Shown here piece after piece: positions 21,352 to 34,226 of a stretch of DNA of 64,000 nt (position 1 is the stretch's first letter; every line of letters starts with the position of its first letter). The notes beneath the pieces are model-generated. The model made no database searches, had not been told where the DNA came from, and worked only from the letters and a program-made list of their open reading frames with translations. The position numbers and the translations under genes are program-made. Source of the stretch: Ciborinia camelliae (taxonomy: Eukaryota > Ascomycota > Leotiomycetes > Helotiales > Sclerotiniaceae); contig JANPYM010000007.1 in assembly GCA_025890175.1 (NCBI GenBank), positions 558,121-622,120 of the forward strand, in the 5' to 3' direction.

Positions 21352-24004
21352 ACCAGTATCACTGTTGTAAGAGCCAACCATACTTTGTGACAAAGCCATA
21401 TCTTTGGCTTTCTCAATGGCTTCTATCCATTCCTGTGCTGATGTCTTCGAAGGATCATTGGAGGTTACTGAGGTCTTGGTGTCCTCGAAAGTGTAATGTG
21501 TCCCGCGCTAATTATGATTAGAATTGAAGGGGTTGTTTGGGATGAATAACTTACTGTGTCTACGCACCACACAGATTGCCCCTTGGCATCCAATTGTGTT
21601 CGCCACGAGCAGTCGGAAGCTAACAAGGAAATATCCGTCTTCGTCTTCTTTTCATCACCCCCTGCAGCAGCAAGGATGATTCTTGCACTGGATGTGACCA
21701 TGACTAGCCTTGCTCTTTTTTTGCTTGTTGAACCTCCAAAGAATCTGGCAAATCCTCCTTTCTTTTCAGGAACGTCTTCGCCGTTTTTTGAGTTGGGGCT
21801 GTGTGGCAACGGCGATGATAAAACCATCAAATTTCCTAATTTCAAGATTCGCTCGTTACTTCTTGTCAACACAGGTGACCATTCGATATCGAGTTGAGTT
21901 GGTGGAGGAAGTTCGGTGATTATTCTAGGCTGTGGCCTTGAGTTGCCGTTCGATGGAGCAGGCTGCGGCGGTACGCGTGATGTTGCTAAAGGTGGCGGTG
22001 TGCTCGAATAGCCATTGAGCTGGATCGGATTGGGCGCTTGCACCGGTGGAACATAAGGCTTTAACCTGGGAGCTTTCACTTTCCACAGTTCGCGACTGAA
22101 TTGAATTCCGTCGAAAAATTCATGGTTCTTGATGTGCTCGATCGATAATCGACTTTGAGGGTCAAGAACGAGGAGCCTCTCGACAAGATCTCTGGCAGCC
22201 GGGGGGAAACCTGGTGGGAACTCATACTCCAAGCTGACAATCTTTTGAAAGGTTAGGTATTCATTTGCAGCTTTGAAGGGAGGTCGTCCAGCCAAAAGTT
22301 GGTATATGATGCACCCGTAAGCCCATAAATCACTGGCTTTGCAAGCATTCTTATCCGTCAATAACTCCGGGCTAACGTACTCGGCCGTCCCAACAAATGA
22401 ACTCGCTCTTGTCGATTCGTCATCGCCATTGCTGGTCACGTCATATGACTTTGGAGTCGAGCCAGGAACCGGGAGTAGTTTAGCAGTTCCGAAGTCTGTA
22501 ATCTTAATGTGCATTTTATCATCCAACAAAACATTTTCCGGTTTCAAGTCTCGGTGTATCACTCCCTTTTGATGCATACAATCTATTGCCTCAAGAAGTT
22601 GAGCGCCATAGAATCTTGTGCACTCCTCATCAAACGATCCGATCTTTTTAAGTACTCCTAACAGTTCTCCACCGCTAGCATACTCGAGGACGTAGTATAA
22701 ACACGCGCTATCCTGGAATGTGAAGAATAATCGAATGATACCTATGTAGATTGTTAGAATAACCACGCGCAGTCCGAGAAAATGATACCTGAGGGGCAAT
22801 CCTTTACAGATGGGCCGGAGGAGTCTTTCTTACCTGGATGGTCTGATAATCGGTTTAGAGTGTCTTTCTCTATATTCACGTATTTGATCTTTTTCTCCTT
22901 AATTATATGCTTCTTGTCCAGGATCTTCACGGCATGATCTACGAGCGTTTGGCGGTCCGTTGCGAATAACACCGTGCTGTATGAGCCCTCTCCCAATGTT
23001 CGTCCAAAAATGAAGTCCTGCACACCCTTCCTCACCTGCTTCAGGTGCACTTTTCCATCCGCACCAATCTCCTCACGAACGCCTACTGCCGCACCTCTAA
23101 CTTTCCACTCTTCAGCGGTTACCACGTTTCCTTCGGTGTCGTAGTGTGTATTGGCAGCAGACATGGGATGTCCCGCATTATCGTAACCTGCACCTACTCC
23201 CCTCGAACTTCTCCTCGGTGGCATAGGTCCGTTACCCAGTGGTAGATGATGACTGTTATTGTACGATCGATCTCTGTGACTCGCTTCCCTCGAAGGCACG
23301 CCTGCCTGCATTGCTGTAGCTGCCGATCTTGAGTCACTCCTTGATGGTGCTGCCCCACGTATCGAAGATCTCGAAGATTCGCTCCTCAGTCTATATGATC
23401 CGTGATCTCTATTAGGTATTGCGTTTGGAGGGGGTTGGGTTGCGTAGACCCCTGAAATTGGCCGGGCGGCTCCGGGAGGAGGGTATGCTCGATTTCCGTT
23501 CTGCATTGGATGCGGCTGGTATGGTGGAAATGCTTGTTGTTGTTGAGATTGATGGTTCATGGGCATTGATTGTCGATATGCCTTCGTTGCTACAGCCCTT
23601 GGCAGAGGGTCTTGCTGCGCCTGTAACTTTATCGATTCGCCACTACTCGAAGCTGAACGTGAATTTGAGCAATTCGGATCTGATGCTTGTGGGAGTTCTG
23701 GAGATGGTGTAGAATTTGAAGAAGGGTCGCTGGGTGAGCCGCGTCGGAGGATATTAAAGATGGAATGCCGTTTTGATTGCGTTTGGGAATCTGGGGTTTT
23801 CCGCGCGTCTTTCGATTCCGAAGGGGTGAAATCTGCGGCTTGAGTTGGTACAAAAGTGGATTCGGAATTTGTATGTTCGTGATTTGTATGTTCGTGATTG
23901 CGGTCATTCGAAGCTTCAAAAGTTGATGTACCGGAAGATGCATCATCAGGATTAGCTATCCGCAAGCCACCTAAGGACTGAGATAGAGATAAATCGTTCT
24001 CCAT
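21139..24004 (-). CDS. 3-phosphoinositide-dependent protein kinase 1 homologue (Pkh1/Pkh2/Ksg1 type)
   Basis: Three exons: 22834..24004, 21555..22741 and 21139..21507; 908 residues. The first about 330 residues are Ser/Gln/Pro-rich and disordered. The kinase domain shows LGEGSYSTVLF, the Lys in HAVKILDKKHI, HRDLKPENVLL, DFG and the PDK1-like T-loop SFVGTAEYVSPELL. A C-terminal region ending in HYTFEDTKTS and AQEWIEAIEKAKDMAL matches the PH-like domain of PDK1 kinases. Family knowledge: activates AGC kinases (Ypk, Pkc1, Sch9 classes), linked to sphingolipid and eisosome signalling at the plasma membrane. The start ATG at 24004 is the first in the open frame. Oddity: intron 1 contains two acceptor sites 47 nt apart that are both followed by GTATCATT; only the second keeps the frame. 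Confidence 0.92.
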
Positions 24005-26806
24005 AACGGGCAAGAGTTCTTGTTTGTGAGATTACCAGTACAGTACAGTAGCGTGGTAAATGGCCGTCAAGCAGCAAAATGGATCCTAAGCTATATCATC
24101 CCAATGCTACTCGAGTAATGTTATCAAGGTCGGTCCTGGCTCTTCTGGCAGATTGGGAAATTGGCAGATTGGCAGATTGGGAGATGGTAGAATTGTAACG
24201 GCAAAGAAAGGTAACGAGTGAGAATACTGGAATAATAAAAATACTGTAATGATTTAAATCCTCACGGTTTACGTTCGTCGAGGAACAAATAACGAGGGAT
24301 CGAATATGAGAGTTCTGGTGGTTCCTTTAATTTTTTAATGTAATTTTTTATGGGAAACTGGAATTAAATCGATATGTATCCGTACAACAGGTGGAGGTTG
24401 AAGCAGCTTGATCTTCGTACTGCGTACGACTATTGTGGCTTTGATGTACGAAGGAAGTACCGTGTCCGGGTACATGAGCTTTAATTTTCTTGGTGATGAT
24501 TCTTCGGCCGGGGTGATCCAAAGATAGAAATAATGAATGACCTCTGTTCTTTAAATTGAACCTCTGAACTCTGAGGGAGGTCAAGTCAGGTCAGGTCGGG
24601 TCGGGTACTCTTAAGTTACTCTTACTCTTGCTCTTCTTATTAGGTAGACGGCTGACGGCTGAGATTCGGAAGGCTGGGAGGATTGATTGGTCGTGTCAAA
24701 TTGTCAAATCAATGTAACCGCGATGTATCGGTGGGAGGTGTATGTATGTATAGGTGAGGTGATATGTATCGGTAATGCAGGTAATGTAGGTAATGTAAGA
24801 TGGATATGATTGATATATGTTTATGTTCGTATGTATGGATGTACCTACCTGTCTACCTAGGTAATGTTCGACCAAGTTGAGTGAGACTGTGAGACTGTGA
24901 GAGAGGCCCTGCAGGTGGACTTGGACTCCTGGACTTAGGTTGGACTTGGGACTCCTGGAGAGAGGAACAGACAGGAATAGGAACACTAATGATTAATTAT
25001 AAACGAAATGAACTCATAGGCACAGTAATATTAATATCATCGTTTTAGTGTTCCATTCATTTAATAAGATGACTACTACCGCTGCTGTAGGGAGTACTGA
25101 AGAATGAGTTAAGTGAGTTAAGTGAGTGAGTGAGTGAAGAGAAAAAAAGAAAAGAAAAGATATAGAGATGTAGAGGTATAGTGATTTCGACTTTTTCGAA
25201 CCTTTTCGACTTCTGGTTTCTGATTTCTGGTACTGTACATGGAGAGGAAAGGAATAAGAAAGTTAATACTGGGAGAAGAAAGTATGCACCGTATGGATAC
25301 CGGGAATCATTAACGCAAAGCTATATTGGTCTACCTTCCAAGTTCCAAGCTTCATCTCGAGCTTAATAAGGTTATCTACCTAGGTAGGTAGTCTACATAG
25401 TACCTACTTTTGTCTAGGTACCTTACCTTAACGCCTACATCCAATACCTTGGTACCAGACTCTGATGAGTTATTAGTCCGTACACAAAATGTTGAGGTAA
25501 CGAGGAGCATCAAGATCAATCAGTCAATCAATCAATCAATATCTACAGTACATAATAGGGGACGGGACTATTTCATTGCATAGATCCAGTACATCTTATG
25601 CATGATTCCAACCGGAATACTACCTTCGGTGAAATGTTGAATGTTATATGTTGTGTGTACAGTAGTAATATTAGGGGTGTAGATGCATCATATAGAGGGT
25701 AATGTTTTAGTGACATTTGACCCAATCCCATCAATACATAAATCTTAGTCATCTGAAATCTCCATGTGGCAATAGTTGGGTCACGATAAATACACACCCA
25801 TCCAATCGATAAATTATTAATCTAACATGTCTCTCGCGTGCTCTGCAGTCTTTCTTCATTGAATCATTCCAAATGCCGCCTTTAAAAGCCACCCGAGGTT
25901 GAATATTCAGGTACGACCCGATCCGACGTTCTCTCAATTTACCTACTAGGTATTTGATTATTCACATTCAACCAATTCCAAGGTTGATATTATAATAACT
26001 CACATGCTTTTTAAAATTCGCCAACCCCGATTATTCCATTGTTTGGGCTTCACCATGAGATGAGATGAGATGAACTGTCATGAATATGGTCGGCCTTCTT
26101 AACTACCTTACCTACCTAGGCACCCAATCTTTCTTTACCTTCATTCAATGAACAGTGGTGCTGTATGATACCTATGGTTATCTCGATCAAGCTTATTTGC
26201 TGCAAATCCTTAATTAACCTTACTTGATAATACCCAATAAAGAATTTCAAGTCATACTTCCTCGTAGACTTGGCTCACAGATTCCCATATCAAATGATAA
26301 GAAAATTGACATTCTTCTTTTGATGAATGTCCCAACTGGGCCAACTCAGAGATGCATTTCAAGAGAGGGCCGTCTTAAATATGCGTGGGTGATTTCACAG
26401 AAGACAGGTCCGCCGATAACATGGAAATGTCATGGCGAGGTATCTCTACGCTACGCGCTACCATATTGTTTTCATTGATCTTTACTTGCCAATCGAATTT
26501 CATTGATATTCTAAAAGCTAAGTGGATTTGGGATATGGCACACATATGCAATTATGCTATTTCACAAATTGATTTCGTTGTCACTCGTTCCTTCCCATGT
26601 ACCAAATAGTGGCTCAAGAGGTCCAAATATGGCCGATGTGCTCTTTCCTTCCACATATTAGTCTATCTACGTCCCTTCCTCTTCAAATTCTTGATGTGGA
26701 ACTTCCCTATCCGTTTGTGAATGAACGTCCCAATCTCGAAAATTGAATGGCATGCCCTCTTTGATCTTTTCTGTTTTCAACTCAATTTTCAGTCACCAAC
26801 ATAGCC
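24005..26806. other. long intergenic region, kinase promoter and repeats
   Basis: About 2.8 kb. Contains GGTC repeats (about 24575..24605), GTAATG repeats (about 24770..24800), TACCTAGGTA at 24854..24863, CTACCTAGGTAG at 25376..25387, GAGT runs (about 25105..25135) and AATC runs (about 25520..25540). Open frames here are under 90 codons without recognisable features. Confidence 0.55.
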
Positions 26807-29184
26807 ATGATTCGACTAGCTCCAACTTTCATAACCATTGGTTTAGGTGATATCAAGGACTATGACAGACGCAAAAATCGGCGAGCAAAGTTGCAGCTTG
26901 GTCATAATCCACAAGCCACGCTTCACCCAAACCAGCTCGTTCTACCAATTAGATCTATTAGCCCAAGAAGCAGAGTCTGCGGCCCATCTTCTAATGAAAT
27001 ACCAAGCACCGACGGAAGCCATCTATCAAATCAAACCAATAGACGACCAGATGAGGGCCATAATGTTCCCAGGCTTGAATCTCCTTTTTCATTGGAATGT
27101 ATTTTCCAGATGCCTGCTCCTGCTCAAGATTCTGATATTTCAGAATGGGCAAATGCATCACCTCGCTCATCCAGTGGCACGATCACAAATAACCAATCGG
27201 TTGATTACTCTTCGATGATCCCAGAGTTGTCAGGGATACATCATGACAGCAGCGATGAATCCTTTGATCAATGGCTAGAGGCGAGACGCGGAAGGACAGT
27301 GGAGGAGATTCAAGAGGCTCAACATAGCCAAGGATCTGCGGAGGCTGAAGCGGGCGAAGAATCTTTCGAGAATCATGGCACTATATGGCTCTCTTCTCCG
27401 TCTAAAGACAACTTTGATTATGGCGGATTTGTCGAAAGTCCCAGTCAGCAGGAGAGTGATCGAAGCCGAGGATCTTCACCTTTTGGTAAGACTAAATATA
27501 CCCATGGTCTTCGGCATCGCAACTCGAGAGCTTCTAATTTTTGATGTTATTTAAAACAATGTAGCAAGATCACTAATGCATTTTAGAACCGGAAGAATCT
27601 TCAACCACTCCTCGTCTTCAACCCCCAGTGGCACAGAGACTACAAGGTCGTACAAGATTACCACGTTCACCTTTATTCCTGGCACAAAATGCATCAAGTT
27701 CACCAGAGCGGCGCGTGAGCACACCCCCCATTTTCTAACGCTGTTTCAAAAGTCTTGCTTGAGAAATCACTGACCCCCAATGTTGTAGTCCACAGCAAGT
27801 CTAACTCCAAGAGTTGTGTCTCGTATAGCTACCCACAATACTCCAGGTTATATGTTTGCACAGCCAGCTAGACGCCCTGGACCTAGCCCCAATTCTCATT
27901 CTACGCGTCAACCTCGGTCATTGAGGCACCAAACGAACAGCTTTTCATTTGATGACTCGGAAAGATCTAGTGTTGCTTACGAACAAGAAAGGGCATTATC
28001 TTCATCTACAACTGATAGCCGACCACGGCCATCGGAAAGCCTTAATCTTCATCAAGAATTGCGTGGAAGTTCCCTAGAGAGTTCTCGAATACCTTCATTT
28101 GCAAGTTCTATTCGCAGTGATCTGTCTCTTCCCGGCCAGGGAACATCAATAAAATCAGGGAAAATTGAAATTGAGGCGAAAGTTGATGAGTGCATTGCTG
28201 ATGACGAAACGGATCCTCACAGTCTTATCTTGATCGCCGAGCAGTCGATAATATCTACATCAATTCCTGCTAATCGTTCCCCAGAATTAAATCTACCACC
28301 GCCATTCTCAACTGTTTCAAGATCAGTCTCGAATGCGGGATCGCTTCCAAGCTCTCCACCAGATGGAGGGTACCCAAAAGAACCTTCTCCTTCAAGCCTC
28401 ATCAGGAGTTCTTCCGGTGGCCGTTCAGGAGGCCTTTCCAGAAATGTTTCTGTCTCAAGCTCCATCATAAGCCAACTAATCCGAGAGCATGATGAACGTC
28501 AAGCGTCAAGTCCACCTGTGAGTTCCCCTCATGCTTCCACTTTTACCTCCAAGAAACTTACCTCCACAATAGTCTGGTGGGCGTCGACGACAAAATCCTA
28601 TTCTAAGAGCTGCTGCGCGTTTATTCTCCAGCCCCATAGCCCGATCACCTCAACGCAATTCTCCTCCCCCTTCACCTTCCCCATCGCCACGTCGCCGCAC
28701 ACGGCCACAGCCAACCCCAAGAAGAGACAGCGATGCAGGTCCACGAACATATACGCCGTCTAGGGGATACTCAGTATACAACGATTCTCTTCCCGCATCA
28801 TCTCAGCCTCAAACTCCCGCTCATTTACCCGAAGCTCGACATCAGTCTCGTTATCATCCATCTTACACTGCACCAACAACTCGATCCATGGCTCGACTGA
28901 GAAATCTCTTGGCGGACTCTGGAGTTCCCACTCCCACTCGACCAAGAGATCCTTTCCATCAAGATCTTGCTCGGCGATGGATGCATGAAACTGACGCTCG
29001 ACGGCCGAGACAGAGATCTGGCTCGCCTGTAGGAATGTCTGATGATGGTTTCCAAGGTCTTTATGGTGGTAGGGAGAATGGGGATGATGAACAAACCTGG
29101 GTTGATGGCGTTAGAGCTCGCAATGCCGAGATGAGAACCTGGCAAGCTCGGAGCTCTGATGCAAGATTGGAGGATGAGGAATAA
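26807..29184 (+). CDS. hypothetical Ser/Pro/Arg-rich protein
   Basis: Not recognised. Four exons fit one continuous frame: 26807..27485, 27587..27714, 27789..28517 and 28573..29184; introns are 101, 74 and 55 nt with consensus ends (GTAAGA, GTGAGC, GTGAGT donors). The 715-residue product is largely disordered, rich in Ser, Pro, Arg and Gln, with acidic patches in the first exon (SDESFDQWLEARRGRTVEE) and a more ordered C-terminus (MARLRNLLADSG, FHQDLARRWMHETDA, WVDGVRARNAEMRTWQ). No signal peptide or membrane segment. The C-terminal part is the most likely functional module. The first about 100 residues are uncertain: another frame (26847..27218) is also open there and looks as protein-like, so the true start may be at the internal Met of MPAPAQDSD or involve a further intron. 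Confidence 0.6.
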
Positions 29185-30018
29185 GGTAGATTTTTAAGGG
29201 ACTTTTATAAGAGGTTTGTAGACGGGGCTCAGGCTTTTATCATTGATTATATTTATTGGGAAACAATATCGATATTGATATTGATATTGATGTTATAATA
29301 TTATCATTAAGCTTGTCAACTTGCTTGCTTTAACTTGAAAGTATTTTTTTTTATTATGGTTGAAAATATAATTCTTTCTAAATTTTGAAATTACTTTATT
29401 GTTATTGTTATTATTAGTGTATAGAGTATAGGGTATAGAGTATAGGGTATAGGGTATAGAGAAGTAGGTAGAATAGAATGCGAGTATTTTTATTTTTATA
29501 TCGGGCTGGGTTGATATCCATTTATTGAGATTATATCTAGGTAGGTAGGTAGGTATTCGAATGATATTTTTTATTTAGGTATCTAATTAAGAGTTCTATT
29601 GAAATTGCCCAGGTGGAAGAGTGTATAGGACCTACCTATCTACCTATAGGTATCAAGAATAGATGGGGTAGATAGGGTGGATGGGATAGGATAGGATAGG
29701 ATAGATGATATAGGATAGGTGATAAAATGGATGGATGTGGTTTGGGTTGGGTTTGATATGGTATTGAGGGGGGGTAGGAGGGGATAGGTAGGATAGGATA
29801 GGTTAGTAAATATTTTCTTCTAGAAGAAATAATAATACCGGTATGTGTATGGGGGGTACGGAGTACGGAGTATGGAGTTATTGATGTATGTAATAATGTG
29901 TAATTGGGAGTGGAGTGGGAGGAGGGAGGAGGGAGGAGGGAGGAGGAAGGGTTATAAAAGGTGGGTTGAGGTTAGGTATACTGTGATTACTTGGATGATT
30001 TTGGTTTAGGTAGGTAGA

Positions 30019-30021
<3 letters not shown>

Positions 30022-30058
<37 letters not shown>
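30022..30058. repeat. TA dinucleotide microsatellite
   Basis: About 18 uninterrupted TA units. Confidence 0.95.
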
Positions 30059-30061
<3 letters not shown>

Positions 30062-30483
30062 ATTTTGGAATTTTATTTTTATTTTTATTTAGATAGATAG
30101 TAGACAAATAAGTAAGTAATATTGAATTGTTTAATGCGGGTAGGGAATGTTCATGTTAATGTTAATATGACGTTCGATAAAATACTTTTCGTATTTTTAA
30201 TGATATATACCCAAAGTAGGATAGGATGGGATAGGATGGGATAGGATAGGTAAGGTTGAAACAGGACAGGCACCGGGAGTCAAATCAAGGTTGTGGCGGA
30301 TTCCAAAAAGGGTCTGGCGTTGCTGCAAAGTTAGGTATGTATGTATGTATGTACTATGTATGTGGTATGACGACATGGTAATTTTTTGGGTTGCGTTCTT
30401 CGTCTGATTTTTCTTAAACAAGACCAGACAACATCAAATGCTTCAAGATGATGCTCGTGCTTCTTTCGGAATATGGAACATAC

Positions 30484-30523
30484 GTAGGTAGGTAGGTAGG
30501 TAGGTAGGTAGGTAGGTAGGTAT
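30484..30523. repeat. GTAG tetranucleotide microsatellite
   Basis: About ten uninterrupted GTAG units. Confidence 0.95.
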
Positions 30524-31083
30524 CTGTACATCATGCATCTTGGGCTAGGTATCTCATTTTATCCCGTTTTGCAGGCGGCCTTGAAGGTTGTCATTCCATT
30601 ATGCCCAGGTGGTAAGGCTCAGTATGTGTGGATGGAAATGGAAAGGTACTTACGTACCTAGTAGGTAAGGCGAGGTAAGGTCTACCAAGGATAATGATCA
30701 TTCAACAAGATTCGGGTTCATCCGTTCATCCGTTCGTTCATTCGCGGACCATTCTCTCCTGTTGTTTTTGATACCAGCTTGAGTATATTGGAGTAACCCT
30801 TGAATCCATTTGCCATTTTGGTGTCCAATATCGGAACTGACAGTGGATTTTATTTGCTATTGCTACGCGATCGGGTATCACGCTCGTACATCTGATAACT
30901 CATGTCTGAAGTTTCGTCGAAGTTTCGTCCTCATTCCCATTCACTTTCCGTACCTCATTATTCACTCCTTCATATTTTCACTTTTATTCCGCGCTCTTGA
31001 CTATTTCTTCTTGTTGATGATATCCATTGGAGTATATAACTTCCATCCTCGCAATCTACTTTGATTCTAATACTTAATACATA

Positions 31084-34000
31084 ATGTCAGCTGTATCAAC
31101 AGAGATGACTGCTAACGGTGGACCCGCGATGAAAGATGAATCTTCTCAGATTTCTTCGCAGTCGAGATCACTATCAGACACCAAAACAGAAACAAATGCT
31201 ACGAGTATCCCGAATAATATGCACCGGGAAGAAGAACGACCCAACCTTACACCTACGAAAGTATGGAAAACCGAGAGACCACGAGCAATGACGAAAGAAT
31301 CTCTGCTGGCTCCACCTTATAAAAGAGGCCAAACAAACACTTCGATGTTGTCTGAAGCAATCTGGAGTAGAGGACCTGAATATAAAGACGATGAATCCAC
31401 AAGCAGCAGCAGTAGTGAAGATGAGGAAGAAGCTCCGGCAGAGAAAAAGAAAAAGAGTTATATACCAGGGAAGAAGAATTTGGGTGATACGGGTGATACG
31501 GGTGGCAGGAAACAATATAATAAATTTCAGGTTGGGAATGAAGATTACAATACCAGGGGAAGGGTATCGAAGAGAGATGGGCGATTGAATATCAGTGTCA
31601 CTGAGACCAGTAATCGAGGATACCTTGCCAAAGCGTTAGGCGCCACTTTCTTCAATAAAATTGGGAATGACCACCCGACGGGTGAAGCAGCAGAGGCCGA
31701 GCTTGCACAAAGTCAAGGAGGAAAACTTTCGAGATCATCATCGGAAGAGAAAGTCACTTCAGATACGCCCAGACCGAGGTTGAATATTGTTGTAATGGTT
31801 ATTGGAAGCCGTGGTGATATTCAACCATTTTTAAAGCTGGGAAAGAATCTGAAAGAGTATGGGCATAGAGTAAGGATAGCAACACATCCCGCGTTTCGAG
31901 ACTTTGTACAGAAAGATTCGGGATTGGAGTTCTTCTCTGTGGGCGGTGATCCTGCTGAGCTCATGGCGTTCATGGTCAAAAATCCCGGCATGATACCGAC
32001 CATGGATACTCTGAAGAAAGGAGAAGTGGGAAGACGAAGGGATCAGATGGCGGAAATGTTTGAAGGTTTCTGGAGAGCTTGCATTAATGCTACGGATGAA
32101 GAGAAGGATGTCACGAATCTGAAGATGATGGGAGATAAGGCACCATTTATTGCAGATGCTATTATTGCAAATCCTCCATGTTTTGCACACGTTCATTGCG
32201 CCGAACGACTCGGCGTACCACTTCATCTCATGTTCACATTCCCATATACCCCAACGCAAGCATTTCCACACCCTTTGGCCAATATCAAGAAAACAAACGT
32301 GGACCCAGGCTATACGAACTTCATGTCTTACCCCTTGGTGGAAATGATGACTTGGCAAGGATTAGGCGATCTAGTGAATAATTTCAGAGTCAAGACTCTG
32401 GGTCTAGAACCTGTATCGACACTATGGGCCCCAGGTCAACTTTATCGCCTTAAAGTCCCATATACGTACTTGTGGTCACCTGGCCTCGTACCCAAACCTA
32501 AGGATTGGGGACCAGAAATTGATATTGCTGGTTTCGTCTTCCTGGATCTCGCGGCTTCGTTCAAACCACCGGATGATCTGACTAAATTCATTGATGATGG
32601 AGAGCCCCCAATTTATATTGGGTTTGGCTCCATCGTCGTTGACGATCCTGATAAGTTTACCGAGATGATTTTTGAAGCCGTAAAGAAGGCTGGAGTGAGG
32701 GCATTGGTTTCGAAAGGATGGGGTGGTCTTGGAGGTGAGAACACACCGGATAATGTGTTCATGCTCGAAAATACACCGCACGATTGGCTTTTTCCAAAAG
32801 TTAAGGCAGTAGTTCACCACGGCGGTGCTGGAACGACTGCGATTGGCCTCAAATGTGGAAAGCCTACCATGATTGTTCCATTCTTTGGTGATCAACAGTT
32901 CTGGGGATCCATGATTGGTAGCGCGGGCGCCGGAGCAGATCCCGTTCCATATAAGGAATTGACTGCCGATAAGTTGGCGGAAGGTATCAAGCAGTGCTTG
33001 ACGGATCAAGCCCAAGAAGAAGCAGAGAAAATTGCCAAAGATATCGAAGCTGAAGGTGATGGTGCAAAGAATGCAGTTAAGTCGTTCCATCGAAGTCTCA
33101 CGCTCCGGGGTGAACACTCTATGCGTTGTTCTATTCTGGAGGATCGAGTGGCGGTATGGACTATGAAAGGCACCAATTTGAGATTAAGCGCATTGGCTGC
33201 TGAATTGCTGGTCGAGAGGAAGAAAATCACATGGAAACAATTGAGACTCATCAGACATCATGAGTGGAATGATTTTGAAGGACCAGGAGAGCCCATTAGT
33301 GGTGTTACATCCGCTGTTGGAGGCACGGTTAAAGGAATTGCAACCGGGGTGGGGAGTATCCCTTTTAAAATCAGAAAGACGATAAAGAGGAGGAGTAGGC
33401 ACGAAGAAAGAAAGACGAAGAAATTGGAAGATGCACGCAAAAGTGGAAGTGGAAGTGGAAGTGGAAGTGGAAGTGGAAGCACCCTTGCCGAGCCAAAGAA
33501 TGCTACCGGCAATATAAATTCTTCGACAGAAACACACGATACCAATTCCGAAGCCGCGGTGCATTCTCCATGTGATGCCGTCATGTCAAATCATACCACG
33601 AGCGGGGAACCCACCCGCCAACACCGCCAAGCCAACCAAGAAGAACAAGAAAAGCATAATATCGACAATCAATCCACGCTCTCCTCCGATCCCACCCACA
33701 ACAAAGTCGAAGAAGTAGCCAAAGATATCGGACACGGCATTGGCGAAACCGCCGAAGCAGTCGCTCGGGCCCCCATGGATCTAGCACTCGCTCTCGCCCA
33801 AGGATTCCACAACGCGCCCCGTCTCTACGGCGACACGACGGTGCGTCGTCCCATGCGCATCACGGGGATCCAGAGCGGCTTGCAGGCGGCGGGCTCCGCA
33901 TTCCTCTGGGCATCTTCGACGGCGTGACGGGCTTGGTCACGCACCCGTACACGGGGGCGCGCGCGAACGGCTTCGGGGGCTTCGTCAAGGGCGTGGGGAT

Positions 34001-34226
34001 CGGTGGCGCGGGATTCGTGGTCAAGGGTGTGGGGGCGCTGGTCGCGCCCGTGGGTTATTCGTTGAAGGGCGTGCATAGGGAATTGCGCAGGCATAGACAG
34101 CCGACGGAGTTTGTGAGGAACGCGAGGATTCTGCAGGGGAGGAGGGATCGCGATGGTTTTGCTTGCGAAGAAGAGGGGAAATTGGTGGAGGAGAGGGTTG
34201 TGAGGGGGTGGGAGGGGGGTTCTTAG
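31084..34226 (+). CDS. UDP-glycosyltransferase, sterol 3-beta-glucosyltransferase-like (GT1), frame broken near 33,905
   Basis: The main open frame runs 31084..33927 (947 codons, no intron). After a disordered, acidic-basic N-terminus (about 230 residues) comes the GT1 core: MVIGSRGDIQPFLKLGKNL (substrate-side domain), then the UDP-binding segment VVHHGGAGTTAIGLKCGKP (about 575-595) and VPFFGDQQFWGSMI, characteristic of fungal sterol glucosyltransferases. The PH and GRAM domains of Atg26 are absent. Family knowledge: transfers glucose from UDP-glucose to membrane sterols. Near the 3' end the frame changes: homologue-like sequence RITGIQSGLQAAG continues as LGIFDGVTGLVTHPYTGA in the +1-shifted frame, which stays open to 34226. 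No splice signals explain this, so one missing base around 33,900-33,912 (sequencing error or real mutation) is inferred. A Gly-Ser repeat (SGSGSGSG, about residue 790) precedes the C-terminal tail. Confidence 0.82.

Larger units (their letters stand above)
29185..31083. other. repeat-rich intergenic region
   Basis: About 1.9 kb dominated by simple repeats: GTATAGG-type (29415..29465), GATAGG-type (29685..29810 and 30215..30255), GGGAGGA (29920..29950), the TA run at 30022..30058 and the GTAG run at 30484..30523. The right end is the promoter of the glycosyltransferase gene. No gene seen. Confidence 0.6.

Noticed and set aside
27576..27773. Separate small ORF in the Ser/Pro-rich gene
   Set aside because: Wrong-frame shadow of exon 2 (27587..27714).
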